The position numbers were made by a program, and so were the translations under genes. A stretch of 30,979 nt of DNA from UMGS1002 sp050309735 (lineage in GTDB: Bacteria > Bacillota > Clostridia > Oscillospirales > CAG-272): positions 1 through 30,979 of the forward strand of contig JBNRMS010000053.1 in the NCBI GenBank assembly GCA_050309735.1, read 5' to 3'. Of this stretch, positions 23,513 through 30,979 are shown in pieces (the first letter of the stretch is position 1; each line of letters starts with the position of its first letter). Under the pieces are notes generated by a model that saw only the letters and a program-made list of their open reading frames with translations, ran no database searches and was not told where the DNA came from.

Positions 23513-24778
23513 TTACTTTTTCGCTTCAATATCGCGCAAAGACAGAACCACATTGTGTTCTATCGGCTTCCAGGTCACCTTTGCAAAGAGAGCGGCAAGC
23601 GAAATCGGGATGTAGGTGAACATGAATAGCGGAAACGTGAAGGTGTAGAGAATTTTTTTGGCGGCCGAGACCTTAATGTTTCGCCATTCGGAGAGAGTGG
23701 TCAGAAGGCCGATAAAATACATTAGGAGATAAGCGTTCAAAAGGCATTGCCCGAGCGACACGAGCGCAATTAAAAGGTTATCCCCTCGCACGGCACCCAC
23801 AATCCCGGCCGATATATTGGCAACAGTGCCGACAAAAGTTAAAACCATAGCCGGCATGATATACATTGTCATATCATAAGCCGAGAAGCTGCCGCGCAAT
23901 GTGGAGCCGATAAGGCGCAGGCCGTATTTGCGGAAAACCTGAATATACCCCTTCGCCCAGCGCATTCTCTGGCGCCATGACTGCTTGAATTTAACCGGCT
24001 GCTCGTCGTACAGATGGGCTTGGTGGCAGTAGCCTATCTTCTCGCCGTCAAGCATCTGATCAACCGAAAACTCGATATCCTCGGTCAAAAGGTGGTAGTG
24101 CCAGCCGTCCCTTTTCTCAAGAATTCTCCGACTGAAAAGAAATCCGGTTCCAGACACCGCACAACTGCACCCTAATATATGGCGCGCTCCGTTCATATAG
24201 CGCGACTCGCGCAAAAACCAAAGAGCATAGCCCGAGGAAATCCAGTTGTCACCGTAATTTTTTGAATTTCGGTAGCTTGTGACTATTTCATAACCGTCCG
24301 AGAAGGTTTTGTTCATCTCTGTGATATAATTCTTGTCAAGTATATTGTCTGCGTCAAACACAAAGTAGCCGTCAAAGCTCTCCGGAAAGTCCTCCCTCAC
24401 CCGGCGGGTCAGCTCCTCAAGCGCATAGCCTTTGCCAACCCGCGTTTTGTCTGAACGCTCGTAAACAGTCGCACCCGCACCGCGGGCAACGGCGGCTGTT
24501 GAGTCTGTGCAGTTATCGGCAATAACAAAAACTCTGACAAAATCGCGCCCGTAGGTTTGCGAGTGAATACTGTCGATAAGCTGGCCGATAACTCTCTGCT
24601 CATTTCGCGCGCAGATTAAAACGGCATATTTATGCTTAACCGACTTTTTATGCGGCTTTGGCTTCCTCAGAAGAGCTATGGGGATATAGATAAACTGATA
24701 GGCATAGCAAACGAAAAACACAAGCGCAATAAGGTAATTGACAAGCTTTAGGATTTCCATGGCCTCCATAACATTCAC
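23513..24778 (-). CDS. Membrane glycosyltransferase family 2
   Basis: A 421-residue processive-type GT2 enzyme that builds or modifies a surface polysaccharide from a sugar nucleotide. One membrane segment (about 12-38) precedes the GT-A domain: ICARNEQ, D-N-C-T-D-S, the metal-binding DAD near residue 143, the catalytic TED and the Q-R-M-R-W acceptor motif typical of the cellulose/hyaluronan/PNAG synthase group. Three or four membrane segments follow. The frame opens with GTG 24778, overlapping the kinase stop as GTGA; in-frame ATG codons at 24769 and 24760 are alternatives and no ribosome site decides. Co-transcription with a two-component system suggests the polysaccharide is made in response to an envelope signal. 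Confidence 0.85.
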   Translation of the reverse strand: MNVMEAMEILKLVNYLIALVFFVCYAYQFIYIPIALLRKPKPHKKSVKHKYAVLICARNEQRVIGQLIDSIHSQTYGRDFVRVFVIADNCTDSTAAVARGAGATVYERSDKTRVGKGYALEELTRRVREDFPESFDGYFVFDADNILDKNYITEMNKTFSDGYEIVTSYRNSKNYGDNWISSGYALWFLRESRYMNGARHILGCSCAVSGTGFLFSRRILEKRDGWHYHLLTEDIEFSVDQMLDGEKIGYCHQAHLYDEQPVKFKQSWRQRMRWAKGYIQVFRKYGLRLIGSTLRGSFSAYDMTMYIMPAMVLTFVGTVANISAGIVGAVRGDNLLIALVSLGQCLLNAYLLMYFIGLLTTLSEWRNIKVSAAKKILYTFTFPLFMFTYIPISLAALFAKVTWKPIEHNVVLSLRDIEAKK

Positions 24779-26667
24779 ACTATCTCAAACGTCAGCGTTA
24801 CCTTAAACAGGTCGCCGTCCACCGTGATTTCCATAACCCCTCCCTGCAGCTCAACAAGGCTTTTCGCGATTGAAAGTCCAAGGCCGCTTCCCTCTGTGTT
24901 CCTTGAGGTATCGGCGCGGACAAAGCGTTCCATCAGCTCATCGCTTGAGATATTAAGAGCGTATTTCGAGGTGTTGCGGAAGGTAATTTTCGCTTGATTT
25001 CCTTTCTTTTCAAGATTGAGGTAAACCCTTGTCAGGGGTTGGGCGTATTTTATAATATTACTCATCAGATTGTCTATCACTCGGAAAAGCTGCCTTCCAT
25101 CGGCCATGACGACAACCGACTCCTCAGGACGAGAGCAGATAAGCTGAAGCTCGTGTGCACTCAGTTTATCTTCATATTCGCCGGCCGTCTGTGTCAGCAA
25201 CTCGCCAAGCTCACAGCGCGAGAGCTCAATCTGAATGTTGCCGGTCGACGCTTTTGATGCCTCGATGAGATCCTCGGTCAGCTTGCGCAGGCGTGAGGCC
25301 TGACGGTCGAGAACCTCTATATAGCTCCTGATTTTTTCATCGTCTGAATTTTCTTTTTTGAGCAGGTCAACATAGTTAATTATTGAGGTCAGCGGGGTTT
25401 TGAGGTCGTGTGAGACATTTGTTATCAGCTCGGTGCGGAAGCGCTCGCTCCTCAGCCTCTCCTCGACAGCGTGCGACATTCCCTCGCTTATACTGTTGAG
25501 CGAGGCGGCGTGGCGCTTGAATTCCCAGAACATATTCTGCGTATCAATTCTGTGGTTAAGGTCACCGGCGGCAATTGTCTCGCCGCCCTTTTTCAGACGG
25601 TTAAGATTCAGAGTTACGATAAAGGCAATGACGGCCAGCGCTGCCCATGTCGAAAAATAGAGGAAGAAGCCGATGGCAAAGCTATGAGTGGCAAAGGTGA
25701 TAATAATCACTATTGAATTCCAGATAAAGATTCCTGACATACCCAGAATTGTTTTAGTGAGCAGCGGCAGATTGCGGAAAAAGGACGCGATAAGCCGCCC
25801 GATGAATTTCATCGACCTATATAAAAGCGAGCAGCACATCCAGATAAGCGTATGCCTGAACAGATTTCCGCATTTAATCCTTGAGGATATGCTCATAAAA
25901 TAGCTGACAAGCAGGAAGAAGTCGAACAAAAGCAGAATAAAGATCCATACTATAAATTCCTCGTCCCCGTATGATATGCCGCGAGCCAGCAGAATAGCAA
26001 TTATATTTATGAAGAGTATCAGGCCGGTGTGAAGATCAAAGGGGATGCGGTCGAGCGGACCGGGAACGGGGGTGTCGGAATCCTTCCTCCGGCCGGCGGC
26101 AAACATCAAATAAATGAAGATAAGCACGCTCGCGGTGAAGCCGGCAAAAGATATGATGGGGGCGGCGGTTTTCCACTTGTATCCTGTGCTTATCCAGTTA
26201 GAGATTATTGATATCTCATCGATCTCACTCATCTCTGCCGGTATGCAGCCCCAAATTGTGAAGGGGATGTCATATCTGTCGGTGTACTGAATGCCGGGAT
26301 CCTTCTCGCCGGGAATATGCTCAAGAGTGAAGGTATAGAGCGCCTGCTCGCCGTTGTAGTTTCCCTCAGCCACGCTCCCGTCCTCAAGCGTCAGTGTAAA
26401 GAAGAAGTTAGCGTATTTGTAATAGCTATCATCAGTATTCAAAGAGCCGACAAGGTATTGGTATTTGACATTATAGCATTTATTCTCAAGTATACTTTCA
26501 AGGTAATTTTCCCTCACCTCGGCCTCAGAGCGGGTATAGAAGCCGGTGTTTGCCATGACAAGAATCGCGGCGGCAGATACAATCGCGATAAGCAAGGAGA
26601 CGAACAGGAGAAACCACGCAGCTACCTTTGCCGGCATACTGCATCCGGCGCGGCTTAGTTTTTTCAT
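24775..26667 (-). CDS. Membrane sensor histidine kinase
   Basis: A 630-residue sensor kinase. One membrane segment (about 16-38) leads into a roughly 130-residue outer domain (40-165). Then come membrane segments near 168-190, 212-230, 238-260, 310-330 and 332-353, a HAMP-like linker (354-405), the phosphorylated His420 in NVSHDLKTPLTS, the N box around Asn533 (DNLMSNIIKYA) and the ATP lid EGSGLGLSIAKSL (592-604). The number of membrane segments is high, so the signal may be sensed within or near the membrane. AAGGA lies 11 bases before ATG 26667. It is 46 bases downstream of the response regulator gene that encodes its likely partner. Confidence 0.92.
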   Translation of the reverse strand: MKKLSRAGCSMPAKVAAWFLLFVSLLIAIVSAAAILVMANTGFYTRSEAEVRENYLESILENKCYNVKYQYLVGSLNTDDSYYKYANFFFTLTLEDGSVAEGNYNGEQALYTFTLEHIPGEKDPGIQYTDRYDIPFTIWGCIPAEMSEIDEISIISNWISTGYKWKTAAPIISFAGFTASVLIFIYLMFAAGRRKDSDTPVPGPLDRIPFDLHTGLILFINIIAILLARGISYGDEEFIVWIFILLLFDFFLLVSYFMSISSRIKCGNLFRHTLIWMCCSLLYRSMKFIGRLIASFFRNLPLLTKTILGMSGIFIWNSIVIIITFATHSFAIGFFLYFSTWAALAVIAFIVTLNLNRLKKGGETIAAGDLNHRIDTQNMFWEFKRHAASLNSISEGMSHAVEERLRSERFRTELITNVSHDLKTPLTSIINYVDLLKKENSDDEKIRSYIEVLDRQASRLRKLTEDLIEASKASTGNIQIELSRCELGELLTQTAGEYEDKLSAHELQLICSRPEESVVVMADGRQLFRVIDNLMSNIIKYAQPLTRVYLNLEKKGNQAKITFRNTSKYALNISSDELMERFVRADTSRNTEGSGLGLSIAKSLVELQGGVMEITVDGDLFKVTLTFEIV

Positions 26668-26713
26668 TTTGCGAGCATTCCTTTCATAAAATTATAGCCC
26701 CGTTTTGAAAAAT

Positions 26714-27421
26714 TTATTTCTCGGGGGTCTCTCCCTCAAGCTTATACCCCTGCGCCCAGACCACCTTAAGGTATCGGGGCTGCGCCGGATTGATTTCGAG
26801 TTTTTCTCTTAAGTGGCGAATGTGAACCGCGACTGTGTTCTCAACGCCAAAGGGCTCGTCGCGCCAGACCTTGCGATATATAAACTTTGAGGATAGAACC
26901 TCGCCCACATGACGCATGAAAAGCTTTAATATGTCGTACTCTGTCGGGGTTAGTGAGACAGGCTCACCATCAACCCTGACCTCGTGCGCACGCTCGTTCA
27001 TCTCGATGCCGCCCACTGTGATAATCGACCGCTCCTCGGCTTTGCTGCTCCCGCCGAGCTGCATATATCGCCTCAGCTGCGAGCGCACCCGAGCCAACAG
27101 TTCAACCGGATTGAAAGGTTTTGTAACATAGTCGTCGGCGCCGACATTGAGGCCGAGGATTTTGTCGGTATCCTCGCTTTTGGCGGTGAGCAGTATCACC
27201 GGTATATTATACTCGCGGCGCAGGGTATTCATCGCCGTGATTCCGTCCATCTCGGGCATCATTATGTCCAATAGTATCAAATGGATATCCTCGCTGCCAA
27301 CCACGCGCAGTGCCTCGCGGCCATTGTTTGCTTCAAATACATTATAGCCGTCAGCACTGAGATATATTTTCAGGGCGTTGACAATATCTTGTTCGTCATC
27401 GCAGATTAGGATGTTGTACAA
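26714..27421 (-). CDS. OmpR/PhoB-family response regulator
   Basis: A 235-residue DNA-binding regulator. The receiver domain (1-120) has the acidic pocket Asp8/Asp9, the phosphoacceptor Asp52 in LLLDIMMPEMDG, Thr79 and Lys101. A winged-helix effector domain follows (about 125-232, with LTPTEYDILKLF and VENTVAVHIRHLREKL). It receives phosphate from the kinase encoded next. The start codon is TTG (27421-27419), nine bases after AGAGAGG; an ATG a few bases upstream is out of frame. A TTG start could keep its level low. Confidence 0.92.
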   Translation of the reverse strand: MYNILICDDEQDIVNALKIYLSADGYNVFEANNGREALRVVGSEDIHLILLDIMMPEMDGITAMNTLRREYNIPVILLTAKSEDTDKILGLNVGADDYVTKPFNPVELLARVRSQLRRYMQLGGSSKAEERSIITVGGIEMNERAHEVRVDGEPVSLTPTEYDILKLFMRHVGEVLSSKFIYRKVWRDEPFGVENTVAVHIRHLREKLEINPAQPRYLKVVWAQGYKLEGETPEK

Positions 27422-27477
27422 AGCATTATACCTCTCTGTGATTATGTATTTTTCTTTGTGGCGGGGTGTATATGCAA

Positions 27478-27505
27478 ATTATACCACAAAAAGAATTAAT
27501 GTTAA
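27478..27505 (-). promoter_or_regulatory. Promoter of the response regulator-kinase-glycosyltransferase operon
   Basis: On the - strand: TTAACA (27505-27500), a 16-base spacer and TATAAT (27483-27478). Transcription would start about 50 bases before the TTG start codon. Confidence 0.6.
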
Positions 27506-27551
27506 AGAGCAGGATGTATTAAGATTGTTTTAAGAAATAATTTTTACGTGT

Positions 27552-27583
27552 TTTCGGGGCGCACTCAGAAGTGCGCCCCGAAA
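27552..27583. terminator. Perfect 14-bp hairpin, possible bidirectional terminator
   Basis: TTTCGGGGCGCACT (27552-27565) pairs completely with 27570-27583 around CAGA. It lies in the 390-base gap between the response regulator promoter and the end of the znu operon, where a terminator for the latter is expected. There is no clear U tract. Its GGGCGCACT arm matches the hairpin at 16045. The rest of the gap (27584-27811) shows no gene or signal I can support. Confidence 0.5.
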
Positions 27584-27811
27584 GATTATTAATTATCCAA
27601 AACAAGCAAAATTTATGAATGCAGGGCTCATAGAATTCCCTAATTAAAACATTGAATTTATACTATTCTCCATTAAAAAGTCAGCACAAAAGGGGGATGC
27701 GGAGTCCGGCCGGGATCGGCGCGGCATGCTCTAAATTTAGCTGTGCCAAATGCCCCAAAAGTTCTCCCAGCGCGTCCCTCATTAGCTTAATGTTTTATTT
27801 GGTGTTTTGGG

Positions 27812-28657
27812 TCAGCCGCCTTTTATTAATCCGACGATATAAAAAAGAGCGAACACAGCTATGTTGACAGCGACTATTGTCGAACCCACAGGCGTGGCTG
27901 CAAGGATAGAGACAAGCAAACCTACAAAGGCGCAGAAAACCGAAATTATTGCCGAGGCGACAACCACCGATTTAAAACTTTTAAAGACGCGCATGGCCGA
28001 GATGGCGGGAAATATTACAAGGGCGGAGATGAGAAGCGAGCCAACAAGATTCATAGCCAGCACGACTATCACCGCGGTTATCACAGCGATTATCAGGTTA
28101 TAGAGCCAAGCGCGGGTTCCGGTGGCTGCGGCGAAATCCTCGTCAAAGGTTACCGAGAAAATTTTATTGTATAAAAAAATGTAAATCAGAATCACGGCAA
28201 CCGAAAGAAGAACGCTGAGCCAAACCTCCGAGCCGGTCAGAGTAAGTATCGAGGTCGAGCCAAAAAGAGTTCCGCAAACGTCGCCTGTGATATTCGCCGA
28301 ATTTGGAAAGATATTCATAACAAGATAGCCAAGAGCCAGCGCGCCTACCGATATCATCGCCAGCGCGGCATCGCCCTTGATTTTTGCTCTCTGCCCGGCG
28401 CGCAGCAAAAGAACAGCCGCAACAACGGTGACCGGGAGAACGAGCAGCATATTATCGGTCAGATTGAGCACAGAAGCGACAGCCATCGCCCCGAAGGCAA
28501 CGTGCGAAAGCCCGTCTCCGATAAAGGAGAAGCGCTTTAGTACCAGCGTTACCCCGAAAAGCGAGGAGCAAAGCGCGATAAGCACGCCCGTGATAAAAGC
28601 ATATCTGACAAAGGGATATTCAAAATACATCGCAATTTTGGCCAATAGCTCGCTCAT
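27812..28657 (-). CDS. znuB: Zinc/manganese ABC transporter, permease subunit
   Basis: A 281-residue membrane protein of the ABC-3 family, the channel of high-affinity zinc or manganese importers. About eight hydrophobic segments are visible, with the typical FIGDGLSHVAFGA motif near residue 50 and MNLVGSLLISALVIFPAISAMR late in the chain. ATG 28657 overlaps the znuC stop (ATGA) and has GGAGG seven bases upstream, so the longer frame to 28696 is rejected. It is the last gene of the fur-znuA-znuC-znuB operon. Confidence 0.9.
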   Translation of the reverse strand: MSELLAKIAMYFEYPFVRYAFITGVLIALCSSLFGVTLVLKRFSFIGDGLSHVAFGAMAVASVLNLTDNMLLVLPVTVVAAVLLLRAGQRAKIKGDAALAMISVGALALGYLVMNIFPNSANITGDVCGTLFGSTSILTLTGSEVWLSVLLSVAVILIYIFLYNKIFSVTFDEDFAAATGTRAWLYNLIIAVITAVIVVLAMNLVGSLLISALVIFPAISAMRVFKSFKSVVVASAIISVFCAFVGLLVSILAATPVGSTIVAVNIAVFALFYIVGLIKGG

Positions 28658-29367
28658 GTCAGATCCTCCTCGCCCCGCGTAGCAAAGTTTCTCCATGCCT
28701 CGCTCTTTTTGTACTCATCCTTTGCCCCGAAAAACATCGGACTTCCGATGTGGAGGATAAAATCAGCATATCTCAGCGCAACCGATACGTCGTGAGAAAT
28801 CATAACTACCGTTATGCCGTCCTCCTTGTTAAGACTGTTTATTACCGAATACAGCTCGGCCGTTGCCTTTGGGTCAAGCCCTGAAACAGGCTCGTCAAGC
28901 AGGAGCATTTTTCGGGTGGCGCAGAGAGCGCGGGCAAGAAGCACACGCTGCTGCTGGCCGCCCGAGAGATCGCGATAGCAGCTTGAGCCGAGGCGGTCAA
29001 TCCCCATCCTCGCCATATTTTGCTCGGCAAGCACCTTCTCGGCGCGGCTCAAAAAGGGGCGCATACCCGCGCGCCCGAGACAGCCCGAGCGAACAATTTC
29101 ACGCACCGACGCCGGGAAATCGCGCTGAATAATCGTCTGCTGGGGCAGATATCCCATCTCGCCGGGCAGAAGCCCGGCGCCAAATTCGATTTTTCCGCTC
29201 ATAGGGGTAACAAGACCGAGCATCGCCTTCATCAGCGTGCTTTTACCCGAACCGTTTTCGCCGACAATAGCGAGATAGTCGCCAGGGTTGACGGTAAAGT
29301 CAAGCCGGCTGATGATAGCTCTTCCCTCATAGCCGAGCGTCAGGTTTTTACAGGATAGCAGTGGCAT
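28654..29367 (-). CDS. znuC: Zinc/manganese ABC transporter, ATP-binding subunit
   Basis: A 237-residue ABC ATPase that powers metal import. Walker A is GENGSGKST (36-44), the Q loop lies in YLPQQ (74-78), the signature is LSGGQQQR (134-141) and Walker B is LLLDEP (155-160), followed by an SHD switch. It starts seven bases after the znuA stop, with GAGGT upstream, and overlaps znuB by four bases. It is ZnuC-like by context with ZnuA and a Fur-family regulator. Confidence 0.92.
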   Translation of the reverse strand: MPLLSCKNLTLGYEGRAIISRLDFTVNPGDYLAIVGENGSGKSTLMKAMLGLVTPMSGKIEFGAGLLPGEMGYLPQQTIIQRDFPASVREIVRSGCLGRAGMRPFLSRAEKVLAEQNMARMGIDRLGSSCYRDLSGGQQQRVLLARALCATRKMLLLDEPVSGLDPKATAELYSVINSLNKEDGITVVMISHDVSVALRYADFILHIGSPMFFGAKDEYKKSEAWRNFATRGEEDLT

Positions 29368-29374
29368 ATCTACC

Positions 29375-30385
29375 TCATCTCATCGCTTCGCTCAGCACAT
29401 CCAGATTTTTTTGCATTATAGAAAGGTATGTCACGCCCTTTCTTATATCGCTCGGAGTTATCGACTGCATTGAATCGAGCGTGAGTATCTTCTGATTTTT
29501 CTTTTGTGTGTTCCGCACAATGGTTTCGGCAATTTTTCGGCTTGAGCCCTCGATTATAAGGACGCAGCCAAGATTCAATTCGTCGACCATTCGCGAGAGA
29601 AATGCAATTGTGTTGAAGCTTGCCTCGGTCTCGGCCGAGCAACCGGGGAAAGCGGCGTAATAATCAAGGCCGTAGTCGTCGGTTAGGTAGCGGAAGGGGA
29701 AGCGGTCGCCGAAAAGGAGGGTTTTGTGTTCTGCATTGTCAATTTCGCTCCGGTATTCGTCGTCAAGCGCTCGGATTTCGGCGATATATGCCGAGGCATT
29801 GGCCGCATATGCATCGGCATTTTCGGGGTCGACCTCACTAAGTTTTTCGGCGATAATGCCGGTGAGATATTCGGCATTAGCGAGCGAGAGCCAGATGTGC
29901 TCATCGTATTCGGCGGTGTGCTCGTGGTCATCATCATGCTCGTGGTCATGGTCGTGGTCATGGTCGTGGTCATCCTCCATTCCCTTTACAATCTCCTCCT
30001 CCTTCACCCCGTCGCCAAGTTCACGCAAGAGGTTGATTACCACCATATTGTCGTTTATTGGCTCGCGCAAAGCATCATCAATCCATAGCTCAGACTCGCC
30101 GCCGACATAAATAAGAAGATCGCAGCTTGAAATCTTTATAATATCATCGGCGCTCGGCTGATAGCTGTGCAGGTCTATTCCGCTGTCAAGAAGAAGGGTA
30201 AGATCAATCTCCCGCTCAAGCTCGCCGATAATTCGGCGCGTCCAGTCGAATTGCGGAAAGATTGTGCAGACAACGCTAATCCGACCGCTTGAGCTAAAGC
30301 CCGCCGCGCAGGCCGGGAACGATATCGCCACAAAAGCCGCCGCCAACACACAGGCTGCTATTCTCTTCATGTTATATATAAACAT
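29375..30385 (-). CDS. znuA: Metal-binding protein of a zinc/manganese ABC transporter
   Basis: A 336-residue exported cluster A-I binding protein. The N-terminal signal ends near FPACAAG, so it may be a lipoprotein (Cys26, with an atypical lipobox) or be cleaved. Metal ligands are His73 in DLHSYQPS and His163 in YDEHIWLS. Between them a low-complexity D/H/E stretch (138-156) forms the His-rich loop typical of zinc rather than manganese binders. The third ligand position (His in ZnuA, Glu in PsaA) appears to be Asp227 in GDRFPFRY. ATG 30385 follows AGGAG at seven bases; the longer frame to 30448 lies inside fur. It starts ten bases after the fur stop. Confidence 0.88.
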   Translation of the reverse strand: MFIYNMKRIAACVLAAAFVAISFPACAAGFSSSGRISVVCTIFPQFDWTRRIIGELEREIDLTLLLDSGIDLHSYQPSADDIIKISSCDLLIYVGGESELWIDDALREPINDNMVVINLLRELGDGVKEEEIVKGMEDDHDHDHDHDHEHDDDHEHTAEYDEHIWLSLANAEYLTGIIAEKLSEVDPENADAYAANASAYIAEIRALDDEYRSEIDNAEHKTLLFGDRFPFRYLTDDYGLDYYAAFPGCSAETEASFNTIAFLSRMVDELNLGCVLIIEGSSRKIAETIVRNTQKKNQKILTLDSMQSITPSDIRKGVTYLSIMQKNLDVLSEAMR

Positions 30386-30395
30386 ATTACCACTC

Positions 30396-30785
30396 CTATT
30401 TGCACGACCGGCACCGGCCGAGCAGCATTGTATCCTTCTTGTCAACATGAAAACCGTTTTTCTTCAGCGCGGCGCCAACTACCGTCTCAGACGTTGCGGG
30501 GTCCATATGGATAATTCGGCCGCAGCCCTTGCATTGCAGGTGAAGATGAAAGGAGCATTCCTCGCCGCCGACATACTGGTAAATCGAGCGGCTGCCGCCC
30601 GCGTCGGTAAATCGCCTTACCACACGCTCGGCTGACAGCTTGTCCATATTGCGATAGATCGCGCTTCTGCTTATGCCCTCGTCGCCGAGCGCTGCATAAA
30701 GCTCGTCCACCGAGTACTGCTTATCGCGGTTTGATTCAAGGAAGGAGAGAAGGAGCTTGCGCTGGGAGGTGGAATACTTTTTCAT
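30396..30785 (-). CDS. Fur family metalloregulator (probable Zur)
   Basis: A 129-residue regulator with an N-terminal winged helix (YSVDELYAAL, GISRSAIYRNMDKL) and a dimerisation domain with the histidine pair in FHLHL (His80, His82) and two CXXC motifs, Cys85/Cys88 and Cys125/Cys128, which hold the structural zinc in Fur, Zur and PerR. As first gene of a zinc-type importer operon it is most likely the zinc sensor Zur, but the sequence alone does not exclude Fur or a manganese sensor. The start is ATG 30785, with GGGGG about five bases upstream; ATG 30797 and a much longer frame to 30902 are less likely because the conserved domain begins right after 30785. Confidence 0.87.
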   Translation of the reverse strand: MKKYSTSQRKLLLSFLESNRDKQYSVDELYAALGDEGISRSAIYRNMDKLSAERVVRRFTDAGGSRSIYQYVGGEECSFHLHLQCKGCGRIIHMDPATSETVVGAALKKNGFHVDKKDTMLLGRCRSCK

Positions 30786-30797
30786 TAAAACCCCCAT

Positions 30798-30872
30798 GCC
30801 GCCCGAAGGGCGGCTGATTTTGGAATTTTCGGCGGGCTTGCCCGCAAAAGCGAAGCTTTGCTCCGCTTTTGC
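30798..30872 (-). repeat. Three adjacent hairpins in the fur-znu leader
   Basis: In transcription order: GCAAAAGCG/CGCTTTTGC (30872-30844), GCGGGC/GCCCGC (30845-30832) and GCCGCCC/GGGCGGC (30814-30798). The last ends 12 bases before the fur ATG. They fill most of the leader and could affect translation or stability. Confidence 0.55.
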
Positions 30873-30947
30873 AAAACTCGCGCGTGAAAAGGCAAACTTC
30901 AAAATAATGAGAAAAGACTTTCATGCTATTTTCCATTTTATGAAATT

Positions 30948-30969
30948 TGCGAACTGTTCGCATATTATA
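30948..30969 (-). promoter_or_regulatory. Partial promoter and palindromic operator of the fur-znu operon
   Basis: On the - strand TATAAT (30969-30964) is followed one base later by the palindrome TGCGAA-N3-TTCGCA (30962-30948), which would cover the transcription start. The -35 box would lie at or beyond the window edge. A repressor bound here would block initiation; self-regulation by the Fur-family protein is the natural guess, though the site does not resemble a classical Fur box. Confidence 0.5.
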
Positions 30970-30979
30970 ACATTAATTG

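Noticed and set aside
27652..27867. 71-codon open frame near the znuB 3' end
   Set aside because: No ribosome site, partly antisense to znuB, and no recognisable features.
30948..30962. LexA (SOS) box
   Set aside because: The core reads CGAAC-N1-GTTCG, while the Gram-positive LexA box needs four bases between the half sites.

Overview
The window looks like chromosomal DNA of an anaerobic Gram-positive bacterium of the class Clostridia (Bacillota), plausibly a gut or other host-associated Oscillospirales- or Christensenellales-like lineage. That placement is inferred from several things seen here: lipoproteins with Listeria-type InlB B-repeats and BspA-type leucine-rich repeats, an Rrf2-linked cysE-iscS-iscU cluster, a corrinoid methyltransferase operon, strong AGGAGG-type ribosome binding sites and near-perfect TTGACA-17-TATAAT promoters. 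No rRNA, tRNA, CRISPR array, phage gene or intact insertion sequence was seen.

Left part (1-10662), mostly + strand. It holds the 3' end of recG, a lipoprotein joining three InlB B-repeats to a trypsin-like protease, an N-acetylmuramoyl-L-alanine amidase, and a leucine-rich-repeat lipoprotein. An unrecognised gene follows on the - strand. Then come a long-chain acyl-CoA ligase, an orphan sugar-type solute-binding lipoprotein, and two adjacent metallo-beta-lactamase-fold proteins (one PhnP-like, one secreted lipoprotein).

Cysteine and Fe-S block (10680-14298, + strand). ridA and a four-cysteine Rrf2 regulator form one unit; serine acetyltransferase, cysteine desulfurase and the IscU scaffold form the next. 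Each unit starts with a promoter whose -35 box lies inside nearly the same inverted repeat (18 of 20 bases shared). This suggests one Rrf2-controlled regulon for making cysteine and moving its sulfur into Fe-S clusters. A 404-base non-coding stretch and an MFS permease follow.

Corrinoid methyltransferase operon (16148-23313, - strand). In transcription order: promoter, a leader carrying an exact 80-bp tandem duplication, corrinoid protein, PocR-AraC regulator, MtaA-type methyltransferase with a H-X-C...C zinc site, two divergent uroporphyrinogen-decarboxylase-fold proteins without that site, and a 2Fe-2S/ASKHA corrinoid activator. The set reads as a self-contained methyl-transfer system for an unknown substrate, and its duplicated structured leader is the most novel-looking item in the window.

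Right part (23386-30979, - strand). It holds an OmpR-type response regulator, a histidine kinase and a membrane glycosyltransferase 2 in one operon. Next is a Fur-family regulator followed by znuA-znuC-znuB for zinc (or manganese) uptake. The Fur gene has a palindrome at its predicted transcription start and three consecutive hairpins in its leader.
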